Positions 35,553-46,334 of a stretch of DNA of 64,000 bases are shown piece by piece (positions within the stretch are counted from its first letter, which is position 1; each line of letters begins with the position of its first letter). The translations under genes and the position numbers were made by a program. The notes beneath the pieces are model-generated. The model saw only the letters and a list, made by a program, of their open reading frames with translations, searched no databases and had not been told where the DNA came from. The stretch comes from Hofstenia miamia (Eukaryota; Xenacoelomorpha; Acoela): assembly GCA_004352715.1 (NCBI GenBank), contig SCFE01000014.1, positions 2,312,907 through 2,376,906 on the forward strand, read 5' to 3'.

Positions 35553-36744
35553 AATTCATGTTTATGATTTTTTTATATTTGGTATTAAAATATATTTACA
35601 AAAATTGGGCTTAACCCTAACCTTAACATCAAAGCATTATATATGTTCCAATTATATAGAAATATAAAGATTTAAAAACTCTTTGTAAAAATCATCCTAA
35701 AAATTCTGCTAATTCCTATTTTGATATATTTTTTTGTGATATGTGATGCTCATCATGTTAAGAGTGGTCTTTTGAATGCTGTGATATTAGCGCATTAATA
35801 AAAAACTTATTGTAACAAACTTTATACTACATATGAAGTTAAATCTTTAAGAATTTTATTCATGGTAAAAATTTGACTTAAAAAAATGGTGATTTAATAT
35901 TTTTTCATCAGTGGACTTAATCATTTGCTCAAATGGATTTCAAAAAATTTGAAAAATCAACTTTCCACTATTTTTAAATGATGCATTTTTCAGATTGTTG
36001 AATGTGTACTAATTAAATTAAAACCTCACTTAGTTGATTTCAGTTCTACATATAAGCAAACCTACCGTATCATTTCTTTACCATAATATTCCTTTACACT
36101 ACTTTGCAATATTTACTGAGTAAGGGTAGTTTCAAGTTAGAAAACTTGATGATTGATTTAGATCGGATTGAACCAAGCTTGAGCGATATTTCACTTCTAC
36201 AAATTTTCCTATTATATATATATATAAAAAATATTTCAAAAACTTGAAAAGTTTTTTAATGGGCAATTATTACAATCTGGAAAAAAAGCCAAAGAAAACA
36301 TAAATGCAAAATATAGAATCACTTAGAATACTTATTGAAATTAAAGTGACTCCATTATTTTGTGAAAGATCTCCTCTCGAACTAAATAAAAATTTCCATA
36401 AACGAACTAAGACTTAACTACAAAATCAAATTTAAGAACAAAATAGGAGAAAAATTATTTAACAAAATAGGAGAAAAATTATTTACAAAATGTTACTATT
36501 GATTTATGGTACAAACTCTATTCATATATAAAAGAACAATCAAATTTTAATAAATTTAAAGAATCTATTAAAATTTCATTAAAGAAAAGGCAAAGTGAAT
36601 AAAATATACAAGGCTAAAGGAAAATCAAAAAACAACAACTTAAATCATCAAGGATATTAAACTTTCGAAAACAAGATTATTATAAAGTTTTCTACAGCCA
36701 AGTGAATTTTCATAATTTTATATTTTTTGAATTCTTTGTAAGTG

Positions 36745-36745
<1 letters not shown>
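35553..36745. other. 3' region of the receptor, then AT-rich sequence
   Basis: Probable 3' UTR at first. A 24-bp unit (aacaaaataggagaaaaatt...) occurs twice in tandem at about 36435-36483. No other gene recognised. Confidence 0.45.
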
Positions 36746-36777
<32 letters not shown>

Positions 36778-36864
36778 NNNNNNNNNNNNNNNNNNNNNNN
36801 NNNNNNNNNNNNNNNNNNNNNNNNNNNNNNNNNNNNNNNNNNNNNNNNNNNNNNNNNNNNNNNN
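36778..36864. other. Assembly gap (87 N) inside a (TA)n tract
   Basis: N run flanked on both sides by alternating A/T (36747-36777 and 36865-36879). Confidence 0.99.
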
Positions 36865-37216
36865 ATATATATATATATGATATGACACTATGTCCCTAAA
36901 AAAATGCTTAAAAACGGTGCATAGCCATGTATAAAGGCATACATGGCGACCTATGAAAAAAATGAGCAGAATTCTGTAAAAAATGCAGTATGACTATGTA
37001 TGATTATGTATGATTATGACTAGTTATATTTATTAAAATTCTAATAATGTCTGTGCAATATAGTGATTGTTTGCAAACTTCAGCCTGAATTAACAATTAA
37101 ATTGTAGTCATAGAGCTATTCATAGAACACCATTTTCATAAAATGGATATTTGTTCTAAAACAGTGCTTCTGCAACTAGTCCTTGCATTCCTTGGTACAT
37201 TTCTTCAACCACAGGT

Positions 37217-37257
37217 CTGCCACCTCGTAATAATATATTTTATCATCCTAAGTTTGT
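37217..37257 (+). repeat. 41-bp exact repeat, copy 2
   Basis: Matches 32766-32806; here it continues into unique sequence (aaaggaccag). Confidence 0.9.
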
Positions 37258-37332
37258 AAAGGACCAGAATTATTTTACTTGCGTATATTAAGATATTGCC
37301 CCGGTCTCCCCCTAAATTCTGTGGGACTATCA

Positions 37333-37644
37333 TTATATTGGTCCGAGTCCCATTTGATTTGACACCAGTCTGTCATATGCCACTCTTCTGTTAATTTTTT
37401 TGCTTAATAGTTCCATGTGGCCCCACGATATATCTGCTATCATGACCAAAATTGGGAAATAAATATTTTGAAATCTGATGACACAGTCCCATGTTAGTCT
37501 CCGCTTTCCTGAAATATGTAGTGTAAATTTCCAGTCACATGGACAGATTGGTTCCACACAACTTAATGCAAGCATATGTGCTTCATAATTAGTAAAATCT
37601 TGTATTAACAATGAAGTTACATTGATAGAATGAAGAGTATACAC
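37333..37644 (-). other. Unrecognised 103-codon open frame, possibly a decayed element
   Basis: The minus-strand frame starts MYTLHSINVTSLLIQ and contains several Trp and Cys residues (CVEPICPCDWKF, RRLTWDC, ADISWGHMELL), a composition unlike random AT-rich frames here. After the stop, related coding-like sequence seems to continue in other frames toward 37140 (KIYYYEVADLWLKKC). This suggests an old broken gene or transposon, but I recognise no family. It has no detectable neighbours that explain it. Confidence 0.3.
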
Positions 37645-37649
37645 AATGA

Positions 37650-39160
37650 TATAGTTATATTTATAATACTATATTATAGTTAATACTACATTTGTCAAAA
37701 TATATCGAATAAACGTATATCTGCAGGATGTCACCACATTCCAAGAGGTTTATGGCTTCACCAATCCCTGCTTCAACTGGTCAAATAATTCCATCAATTT
37801 TGGAACTTTTATTAAATAGCAAATGAATGCATCTCCTTTGAAATTGGTCTCTTGAAGGTAATTGGTATTGTAAAGCATGTGTTCAGCTTTTATAAATGTT
37901 CAATTTTGTAAAGATATTAGTGTTCATTGGCTCAATTTTTCTCACAAAAATAAAATGCTTAATCATTGTTGCATAATATGTTTAAAGTGTGATTGCAATT
38001 TAAATTATACGAAGTGTTCAAATCAAGGCCTTTTACTACATATTAATATTTTCTATAGTTAGATAGAAAATTTAAGCAGTTTAGAATATCCAAAGCAAAC
38101 TATATTTAACTTAATTACATGAAAAGTGATATTCTTTAAATCTCCCCAATTAACAATTGAGTTCATGTAATTTTACATTAACTTGAAGATGGCCGCTGGC
38201 AATTGAACTTCAGGATTTCCTTTTTAATATTGATTATTGGAGATTTATGCAGCCAAAAGTAATATTCATTTATCCCTGATTTTATTTCTCTTTTCGCAAT
38301 CAGTTTGTATATTATAGTGAACCGTGCCCTGTTTGGGATATTTGTATGCTACACAAACTATATTTCGAAATTATTTTTAGCCATATAGCATTAAGATGTT
38401 TAAATACTTGTACATATTATATTAATCCACTTCTCAATGGCGAATACATGTCTGCAAAATTTTTTGATCTGCAGGCTGGGATATATGGCTATTTCTGGTA
38501 TAGAGATGGCCTTTTGAATTTAGGGACTTATATACATTTAAAGAGCCAGTATGCGTTTGGCCCGATTTCTTAGCTGTTTCCACCATGTTGAAGAGCTCAT
38601 TTAGCTCTGTCTTACAATCTAAATATTATATGGTTAACTGCTATGCCATTTGGGGATAATTTGGACTTTTATTCATTACAATTTATGAATTTGTGTTCCA
38701 CTATTTCAACTGACGTATTATGGAACTTCAGTGCTCTTCAAAAATTGATCCTATGCACTAGCTTTACACATCAAAATGTACTCGCTGACCAGCTCCGAGT
38801 GAAAGTATTTTTGTTTTTTTTAATTATCAAAACTAGATCCACAGCGTCGTCCAAAAAAATATGCGGCTATTACATTTAATAGAGTAGGCCATATTTGGAT
38901 ACCTATTGCTCAATTAGTTTTGTGCTATTAACACAGTTCATATAGCGTTCAACAACAAGCATATTATTAATTTGCGGATTTCCTCAATTTTGATTGTTTT
39001 CAGAGAGAAAATATAATCCTTCAAAACTCTACTATAGTAAATAACAATTTCTATTAATAAAAGGAGGTTTCATACAATTTCCGCCAACTTTATAGCTATG
39101 GCGTCATACTGTATACCATTTTGTAGTGCAACAGGATATTTGAACAACCAGTTAACTGTA
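37650..39160. other. AT-rich stretch, no gene recognised
   Basis: Short frames around 38346-38573 and 38643-38879 show no domain. Confidence 0.4.
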
Positions 39161-39162
39161 AT

Positions 39163-39338
39163 TTAACCCTAGAATAACCTTGCTTTGACACAAACACACT
39201 AACTGCCCTGCTAGTGACAATTGTCACTATTAAAAAACCCACTAAAGTTTATTGCAAAAAGCTTAATTGAAGAAACAATAGTATATTAAAGAATAAGATA
39301 TGCAACAATTGTCACTAGCAGGAGAGTTTTAGGGTTAA
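39163..39338. mobile_element. Small piggyBac-type MITE, 176 bp
   Basis: Left end TTAACCCTAGAATAACC (39163) and right end, inverted, TTAACCCTAAAACTCTCC (39338 backwards), each with TTAA. A longer inner inverted pair is formed by cctgctagtgacaattg (about 39213) and its complement (about 39305-39322). Non-coding. It is distinct from the 32934 MITE in its terminal bases (CCCTA versus CACTA). Confidence 0.88.
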
Positions 39339-39759
39339 TTAAAACTTCAAAAACATCTTTTGCAAGGTACTCCAGAAACGAGTTTGTGTATTTTAGAGAA
39401 CAAACTTAAAATAATAATTGATACTTAATAAACCAATAATGGGTTTCAAATTTTAAACTCAATTAAATTAACTCGCTAATCCTAATTTTAGCCGCTTCTT
39501 GAATTGGAAAATTTCTCAGTCACCAGCCCAATAACATGCTAGGGTAAATATACTTGCCGTAATTTTAATTTTTGTTTCAAATTTTATTTAAAAGAGTTAA
39601 TAAAGTAAATATTATTGCAGGAAATCAATAAATTCTTTTGATTTCTGAATGTTTTAATAATGCCTTTCTAGTTTGTGTACCATAGTGCACAAATCACTCT
39701 TCAAGGTTAATTTCAATTTTTGACTTATAACTAAAATTTTATTTTCATCTGAAAAACAA

Positions 39760-40030
39760 ACATATATCAACAGTACAATTTATGCACAAATCATTTAAAA
39801 AAGATAATAGTGGCAAAAGAACACTGCCTTGTAAAACGCCACCTAAAGACGTAGTGTAATGATAACATTCATAGAGTAGAGATATGATTGGAAGAGTTTA
39901 ATAAACCTAAAATCTAATCCAAATCTAGTAGTTTTAAGCGTATTACGCAGTGAGGTACTGTGTCAAAAACCTTCCTTATATCAAAACATGTTCTAGCGGC
40001 AGTAAGCGTCAGCATCTAAGTAATCGTAAA
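39760..40030 (-). pseudogene. Non-LTR reverse transcriptase fragment (catalytic motifs A and B)
   Basis: Minus-strand translation gives FDIRKVFDTVPHCVI at about 39950-39995, i.e. the motif-A block F-D-x-x-K-A-F-D-T-V. About 120 bases further it gives SLGGVLQGSVLLPLL followed by FLNDLCI at about 39785-39850, corresponding to the conserved G-V-P-Q-G-S-x-L-G-P-L-L-F and I-N-D. Stops and at least one frameshift separate them. It is a dead fragment of a jockey/CR1-like LINE; neither the endonuclease nor the 3' end was seen nearby. Confidence 0.85.
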
Positions 40031-40327
40031 TATTATCAAGAAACCTTTTTCTAACTTGAGGATATAAAAAGTTGAAAGGAAGTTTTGAAAATATTAGTAA
40101 AACACGAAGTAAAATATTAATGATTTTACAGTTTCTTACCTCATTAGGGCTTGGATTTCTTCTAAGAAAAATAATAGAAAGTTGATGTTAAATAACATAC
40201 ATAGTATTGTCAATGAAAATTTATATCTGAAATTGAAATTTCAAATTCATTAGGGTACATATCTACATCATTTCATTAAAAATATTTTTTGTCAACGGGT
40301 TTTGTACAAACTGCTCCAAACTATTTA

Positions 40328-40330
<3 letters not shown>

Positions 40331-40370
<40 letters not shown>
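40331..40370. repeat. (TA)n microsatellite
   Basis: Forty bases of alternating A/T. Confidence 0.97.
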
Positions 40371-40373
<3 letters not shown>

Positions 40374-40720
40374 TAATAATAACATTCTTTAAACATGAAT
40401 GAAATTCTTAACGCAAATAAATAAATTTATTGACTTGTAAGAAAATTGAACTTGTTTATAAAGTATTTCTAACAACTTGTCAGTGAAAAATTATATATGT
40501 AGATGAAATGATATTTTTCATCTGAAGCTATAATTATACATTTTTGGATTTTTGATAGGATGTACTTTATTAAATTTTTGGCTTAGGAGATGAGCAAACT
40601 TTGGTAATGAGTTGTCTACTAAAATATAGTCAAAATAATAACTATTAGCATGAAGACTTAGATTAGTTTAAATGCATTTTGTTGTGTATTACATTGTTTA
40701 TGAGACACAGATATGGTTTA

Positions 40721-42242
40721 CACCATTTCACCTTCAAGTTAGCATGTCTAACATTAGAAACGGCAAAACTAAAATTAATGTTGCAGAACTAACATTTACA
40801 TTGGCACAACTAACTGTTAAATTGGTATTGCTGAATTTGTTACAAAAAATCAGAACTATAGATTTCTAAACTATTTAAATACTTAAGTAATAATAATGAC
40901 GCAAATGCATAGAAACTCCCCGTAATTTAATACAATTAATAAAAAATTTGTGACAAAATCGAAGTGGTCTGCACTATGTTAAGACAACAGTGGATGCCAG
41001 GCAAATAATAATAGACACCACAGTCGACAATTACAATTTTGTTACAATGATATACCCAGAAGAACTGTATACAGGATTACTGTTCCTGGCAATGCACAGC
41101 ATAAGCAACAAGGTAAGAGGAAGGGTCAGAAAACTACTCCAATGATGAAAAAAGCAATTATTATATTAGAATGCCTAAAAATGATCTACAGTGTACTTTG
41201 AAAAAATATAAATGAATAATGGAGGGTGATTTTTGATTGCAAGTATCAATGCAAGTTAAAAGCCGTCAGTTGAATGGTCAAGGCTATTCATTGAAAAAAA
41301 TTCTTGTTCAATCTGAACACATGAATAGTGATATTAACCGACAGAAACGACGAGCTTTCGCAGATGCATTTATAAGAGGTATTGCTAAAAACCAGCAATT
41401 CCATTTCTTAGATGAAATCAATTACAGTTTATTTTGTAAACAGAGTAATGGTCGATCAAGGTGAGAGATGCATTAGACTATTGGCTGGTATTTGTGGACA
41501 AAATTTAGCCATTGTTGGTGCTATATCAAGCAATCAATTAACGTATTGAGAACGACGCAGAGGTTTTATGAAGTGACAGGGTGTTAAAAACTACTCACGC
41601 CGCACATATTATTAATGAAAGACTGGACCAGTTACAACAGATAATTGTTATTGTCATAGACAATGCTTAATCTCCTGCCAGAGCCCAGAGCCCAGAGCCA
41701 ATTTGGTTCTGGAAGAATTCGAAAATCATAATATCAAATCAATTAAACTAACTTCTTAAAGCCCACAATTGAATATAATAAAACGTTATTGTTCAAGCTT
41801 TAAGGTAATGGTGAAGAAATGGCTCGGCGTCACAATTAAATCCTTAATCTAGTTAGCCATTGACAGCGGACCTTTCTATCATTGAATATAGAATGAAAGT
41901 TGTAGAAAATGTTGAAGACACGCAATCACCACAACCAATATACTGCTGTATGTATGGCTACATAAAACATGCATATCTTGGTGCAGCACACAAATTGAAG
42001 GAATTTTACGTTGACTAAACTGATAATCAAATTAGAACCTGTAGCATAAGCATGTTTTGTACAATTTATGTTGTTTAGGTTCTTACATTTTTATATATTT
42101 AAAAAATATTTATTTCACAATATTATTTAATGCCAATATAATCAACTTTAGATATGCCAGTTTAAATGTTAGTTGTGCCATTTTGACTATGAGTTGTACC
42201 AATACTCATGGTAGATAATGCCAATTTGAAGATGAAATGGTG
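40721..42242 (+). mobile_element. IS630/Tc1-like transposon with TA target duplications
   Basis: The left end CACCATTTCACCTTCAAGTT (40721) and the right end, read inverted, CACCATTTCATCTTCAAATT (42242 backwards) match closely. Each is preceded by TA (40719-40720, 42243-42244). Inside both ends, further related words (ggcacaactaac with ttt, gcat, catta) extend the inverted similarity to about 100-130 bp. Element length is 1522 bp, normal for a full-size member, with a decayed transposase on the plus strand. Confidence 0.88.
41100..41900 (+). pseudogene. IS630/Tc1-type transposase pseudogene
   Basis: The open part 41237-41464 includes RRAFADAFIRG, then FLDEINYSLFCKQSNGRSR. The latter matches the first catalytic block of this superfamily (F-x-D-E-x-x-F/Y-x-x-x followed by G-R). 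Further along the plus strand IIVIVIDNA (about 41640-41668) fits the second Asp block, and LKPTIEYNKT (about 41757-41785) is where P-x-x-x-P-x-x-N-P-I-E would be, with most of that motif lost. Upstream, KRKGQKTTPMMKKAI (about 41110-41155) is the Arg/Lys-rich linker region after the helix-turn-helix. Several stops follow. It once mobilised the 40721-42242 element and is now inactive. Confidence 0.75.
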
Positions 42243-42484
42243 TAGATTTTGTACAAGTTTTTTAATCAATTAAACCATCGCATATGAACAAATATTAAAA
42301 TGTACGATATTGTTACAAGGAATTTCACTTTAATATTAATTAATTTTCATATCTTATATGTTATAACAAAATTTAGAGGAGCATCAGTTTTCAATAACAA
42401 ATCCATCAATTCTACTTATATGCCCAATTCGCAATATTCACTAATTCCAACTATTTGCAGTTTCCTAAAATCAATGCTAATTTT

Positions 42485-42676
42485 AATAAAAACATTAGAC
42501 TAAGAGAAATATATTTCGCTCAACTTCAGCATCGTCAATTTACAAAATTTTCCTTCTCAATATGCATTATTTAATTAAAAGATATTATTATGCATATTTT
42601 GAGTGAAAATTTTGTATATTGACGATGCTCAAGTTGACCGAAATATATTTCTTGTAGTCTAATGTTTATATTATAA
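42485..42676. repeat. Foldback (long hairpin) element, ~190 bp
   Basis: Two arms of about 80 bp are inverted copies. The left arm reads acattagacta...gaaatatatttcg...catcgtcaat...acaaaattttc...atatgcat, and the right arm is its complement in order. I count roughly 9 mismatches over 71 paired bases. The loop is about 25 bp and AT-rich. No coding content. Most likely a MITE. It lies 240 bp after the IS630/Tc1-like element but shares no end sequence with it. Confidence 0.85.
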
Positions 42677-42679
42677 TAT

Positions 42680-45600
42680 GCAAAAGATCTTTAACAACAA
42701 CAATGTTAATTTGTCAATATTTGGAGCAATCAATAGTATTATGGTTACAAAAAAAGACTTCAGGCTAAATGTAATTTTTTGAACGTTAGCTGTTTACGTA
42801 TTGCATGAATTTTTTAGACTTTCCGCATTTAGTACAAATTTTCCAAATTTATTTTCAAATTGTGTTTGTCGGAATTTGTCTGGACAATGCTTGATTACAT
42901 TTTTAAGATTAATAAGGCAAATGAACGTCTGATTTACCATATTTGACAGTAAGTAAACAATACATTCCTGTGGATACATCAATTTGCGTCAAGCGTATTT
43001 GTTAAATATACCTTTGTGCGTCAAACGATATTTCTTTTCCAATCGCGGATATTACTGTTTGTAGATCGTCGAAGAGAACTGAAAACAAAAATTTGCATTT
43101 TCGCTATTCGTTGGCGAATAATACTGTAAATTGACGTGAAATTTGCTTTGAAGGCAAAACCTAATTAGTTTCATTACTTCCAATAACCATTATTTTAATA
43201 GGATCGCGGTGATTAGTGCACAACATTGAAGGTGAAATAATATTAAAATATGCCACGAACAATAATGGTAATTTATAAAAGTGTAACACTCCCTGTCTTC
43301 TTTCAATTTCGAAATTTCACAATGAAAGGTTAATTTTCAGAATATTATTAGATTTACCTTCACATTAAATTTTCAAATTTTATTTCATTCTACATTGCCT
43401 GCTTACCTTAAAATAATTTTTTTAGTAATTTTAATGCTACCAAGGTACATAATCGCTAATCACATATTATGTTATACTAAATTATTTTCTTTTGATTGTA
43501 ATTCCAATTAACTCTGCAAGTTGGCGCAAAATAGATTCGGTATTAAACATTAAGCCAATAATATGTTTCTCATTTAGATATTTTGCAGTCAGCTATTTCA
43601 AAATAAAATTCTAAATTTAAGTAATACTAGATATTGAAAATATACATTTAATCTTAATATATAACTACATTCTGTTCTGTAATTCTTGGACGGATTATAA
43701 TTTTTCATTATTTCCATTTTTTCAGAATGCACACCACAAACTGTATTATCTCAGCATTCAATGCTCAGTAAATATTATATTTAAATATTTATTTCGGAAG
43801 ATGATATATTACATCTGGAGGTGTAATGTGTCAGCAAATTTATCGGACTGGGCTTTATATTTTCGAAGAATCATGAGATTAGATATGCGTGAATTATAAT
43901 GTATAAATTAATCATTAGCGTTCATTAGATAAATTATCAGTATTCCATATTGGGTATGTATGTTAAATAGAATATTGAGCTCCAGTAAATCCCAAAAATG
44001 TGATGGTCACGTAGAACGGGCGAAATGTTACAAATAAAACATGGCGGGCAACTACCAAAGAAATGCGGCCCATTTATAACTCTAAGTCCATCAAAATTAT
44101 GAAGCCATTTTAGATGCATTCTGTGTCACTAACATATGACGTCATGTATTATTAAAATATCTAAACATCATCGACATTATACATGTATCATGTATGGTTA
44201 TAATAGAAAGACGTCTCAAGAAAGTCAAATACATTTTCAACGCCAAAATCTCCTTCTCATTTGAATTTCATGATCTTTTCGAAATTTTAAAATTCATCGT
44301 TATAAGATTCAAAATGTTTCTCATGAGTAAATTAGTATAATTTAATATAATCGGGTTGTTATGTACTTTTTTAGTAATTATTCTTAAAGAATTTGATGTT
44401 TATATTTGGACAAAATCTATTACTTCAGCATATTTTTTATTTGCATTAATTTGCCAAACAATGCATTGTTGCAAATGGTTTATTTACTACAAAAGATTTT
44501 TAATTACTGATAATAGAACTGAAATTTGTATTGTTGCAATATTAGACAAATTTAAACAATTGTTTCTAGTAACGTTTGTTGTAATAACGAAAGCTAACAG
44601 TTAAAGTATAAACAGCAAGTTAATATAATGTTTTCTGTTACGATTCAAGCTTAGGTCCCTCAGGAATATTTAAAGCAATAGAAAATTTATTTCTAAAATC
44701 ATATTAGACAATTAAAATATTTTTATCTTAAATAAAAGTCATTAATGTTGTTTCGTTTAACTATATATAGTATTGATAATTTGAATTCAAAACCCATTGG
44801 CTCGTATATCAGTTCTTCAAAGATCATCATAACCTAATTACCATGAAAGATTTGCTGAAAAAGCAACCAAAGTTATTTTTATAAAAAACTATAGCCAGCT
44901 AGCATCGTTTTTCATGAGGGTATGCCCGATTATTTGCTAAAGAATTGTTAGATGTTATTTTTTACATATTTTAGGTCTTAACATACTCAAATATGTGAAA
45001 CAAATTATTTATTAATTAAAATATGAATAAATTTACTTGATATGGAGGAAATTTCAACAAGGATTAAGGTTATTCTCCTCTCAAATAAACGATAAATCCA
45101 AATTTTCTATTTATTAGAATGAATATTTCAATTTTAAATTGCTTACGTTATTAATATACAAGGACATAATTAAAAAAATTGATGATTTGAATAGTTGAGA
45201 TGCTTGAAAAAGTTCTAATTTTTACAATTATTTTTTAAACGTTTCTGAAAAATTTTAAAGCATGCAGATTAGATAAGGATTGATGAAAAAATCAAATCAA
45301 ATTAATTCATGAGTTAATAAATTGAGAAACATCCAAGCTTAACGAAATAGCTCTCTGAGAAATTTTGTGGTATAAATTTCAGTTGGCAATTATATATAGC
45401 TTGCACAATAATATATTATACATAATTATATAATTATTTCTAGATAACATAAATATATATTATTGTACACACATACATCCTAACAGTTTGAGATACCTTT
45501 GGCATATCCACAAAAATCAAATTTATTAAATATGAAATGCATGTAGGCACTAAATGGTCAGAATTTCAAAGTACGTCATTGGTATATAATATTAAAAAAA

Positions 45601-45750
45601 TAATTGAAGTTCATTATAGTGTAATGGAAAAAATGATATTATATAGTAATAGTTACAATAACATAGTTATATTATTTTAAAAAAATATCATTGTTACTGT
45701 TATAATTATTATAATTATAATTATTATTATTATAATGAATTAAAATTTGA
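42680..45750. other. AT-rich stretch, no gene recognised
   Basis: Short frames only (for example 44356-44604, hydrophobic but without a motif). No repeat borders seen. Confidence 0.4.
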
Positions 45751-45769
45751 TGAGTTCTTTTTAAATAAA

Positions 45770-46250
45770 TTAGGAAATGTTTTCTAACATACAACATTGA
45801 TATCACCTACAATGTTCTGGCGAAGAATACCACACTCAAAAAATAAATGCATTTTACATGTCACATGTACAATATTGTTAATTCCTCTTATTACACCTAC
45901 CTGCCAAAAGATGTCAACTACTTACACAATCCTACAATGGGGCTATAAAAACCTTAAATTTTGCTCTCAAATATGACACTACAACGAGTACAAAATTTTA
46001 ACTCTATTCTATCAAATTCTATTGTATTTGTTAATGATCTTATACAAATTTATTCAGTGACAACTTTCGCTTGTCTTCCTAAATGATCACATTAAGCTGA
46101 AAGACTGCAATTACTCCAATCTTACAAAAGAGAACTCACAAAGCATTTTTGTCAATCAACAACCAAACTTTGGAACAAAATTATAAACGATTTAAGAAAA
46201 AGCTAAGACGCTACTGTTAAGCAAACAACACACCCTAGTACATGGAAATA
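45770..46250 (+). pseudogene. Non-LTR retrotransposon, C-terminal domain remnant
   Basis: Plus-strand blocks in several frames match the region after the reverse transcriptase of jockey/CR1-type elements. FYMSHVQYC (about 45850-45878) is the S-H-I-x-Y-C/G block. YNGAIKTLNFALKYD (about 45932-45978) is the Q-N-x-A-I-x-x-I block. SINNQTLEQNYKRFKKKLRRY in one frame, or LWNKIINDLRKS in another (about 46155-46215), is the terminal W-N-x-I-x-x-x-L block. Stops and frameshifts throughout. A (TA)n at 46298-46331 follows, which may have replaced the 3' tail. Confidence 0.75.
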
Positions 46251-46334
46251 CATTACACTCGTTTCAAAACTTTATATAATCACAACCACATATGTATTAT
46301 ATATATATATAACTATATATATATATATATAATA

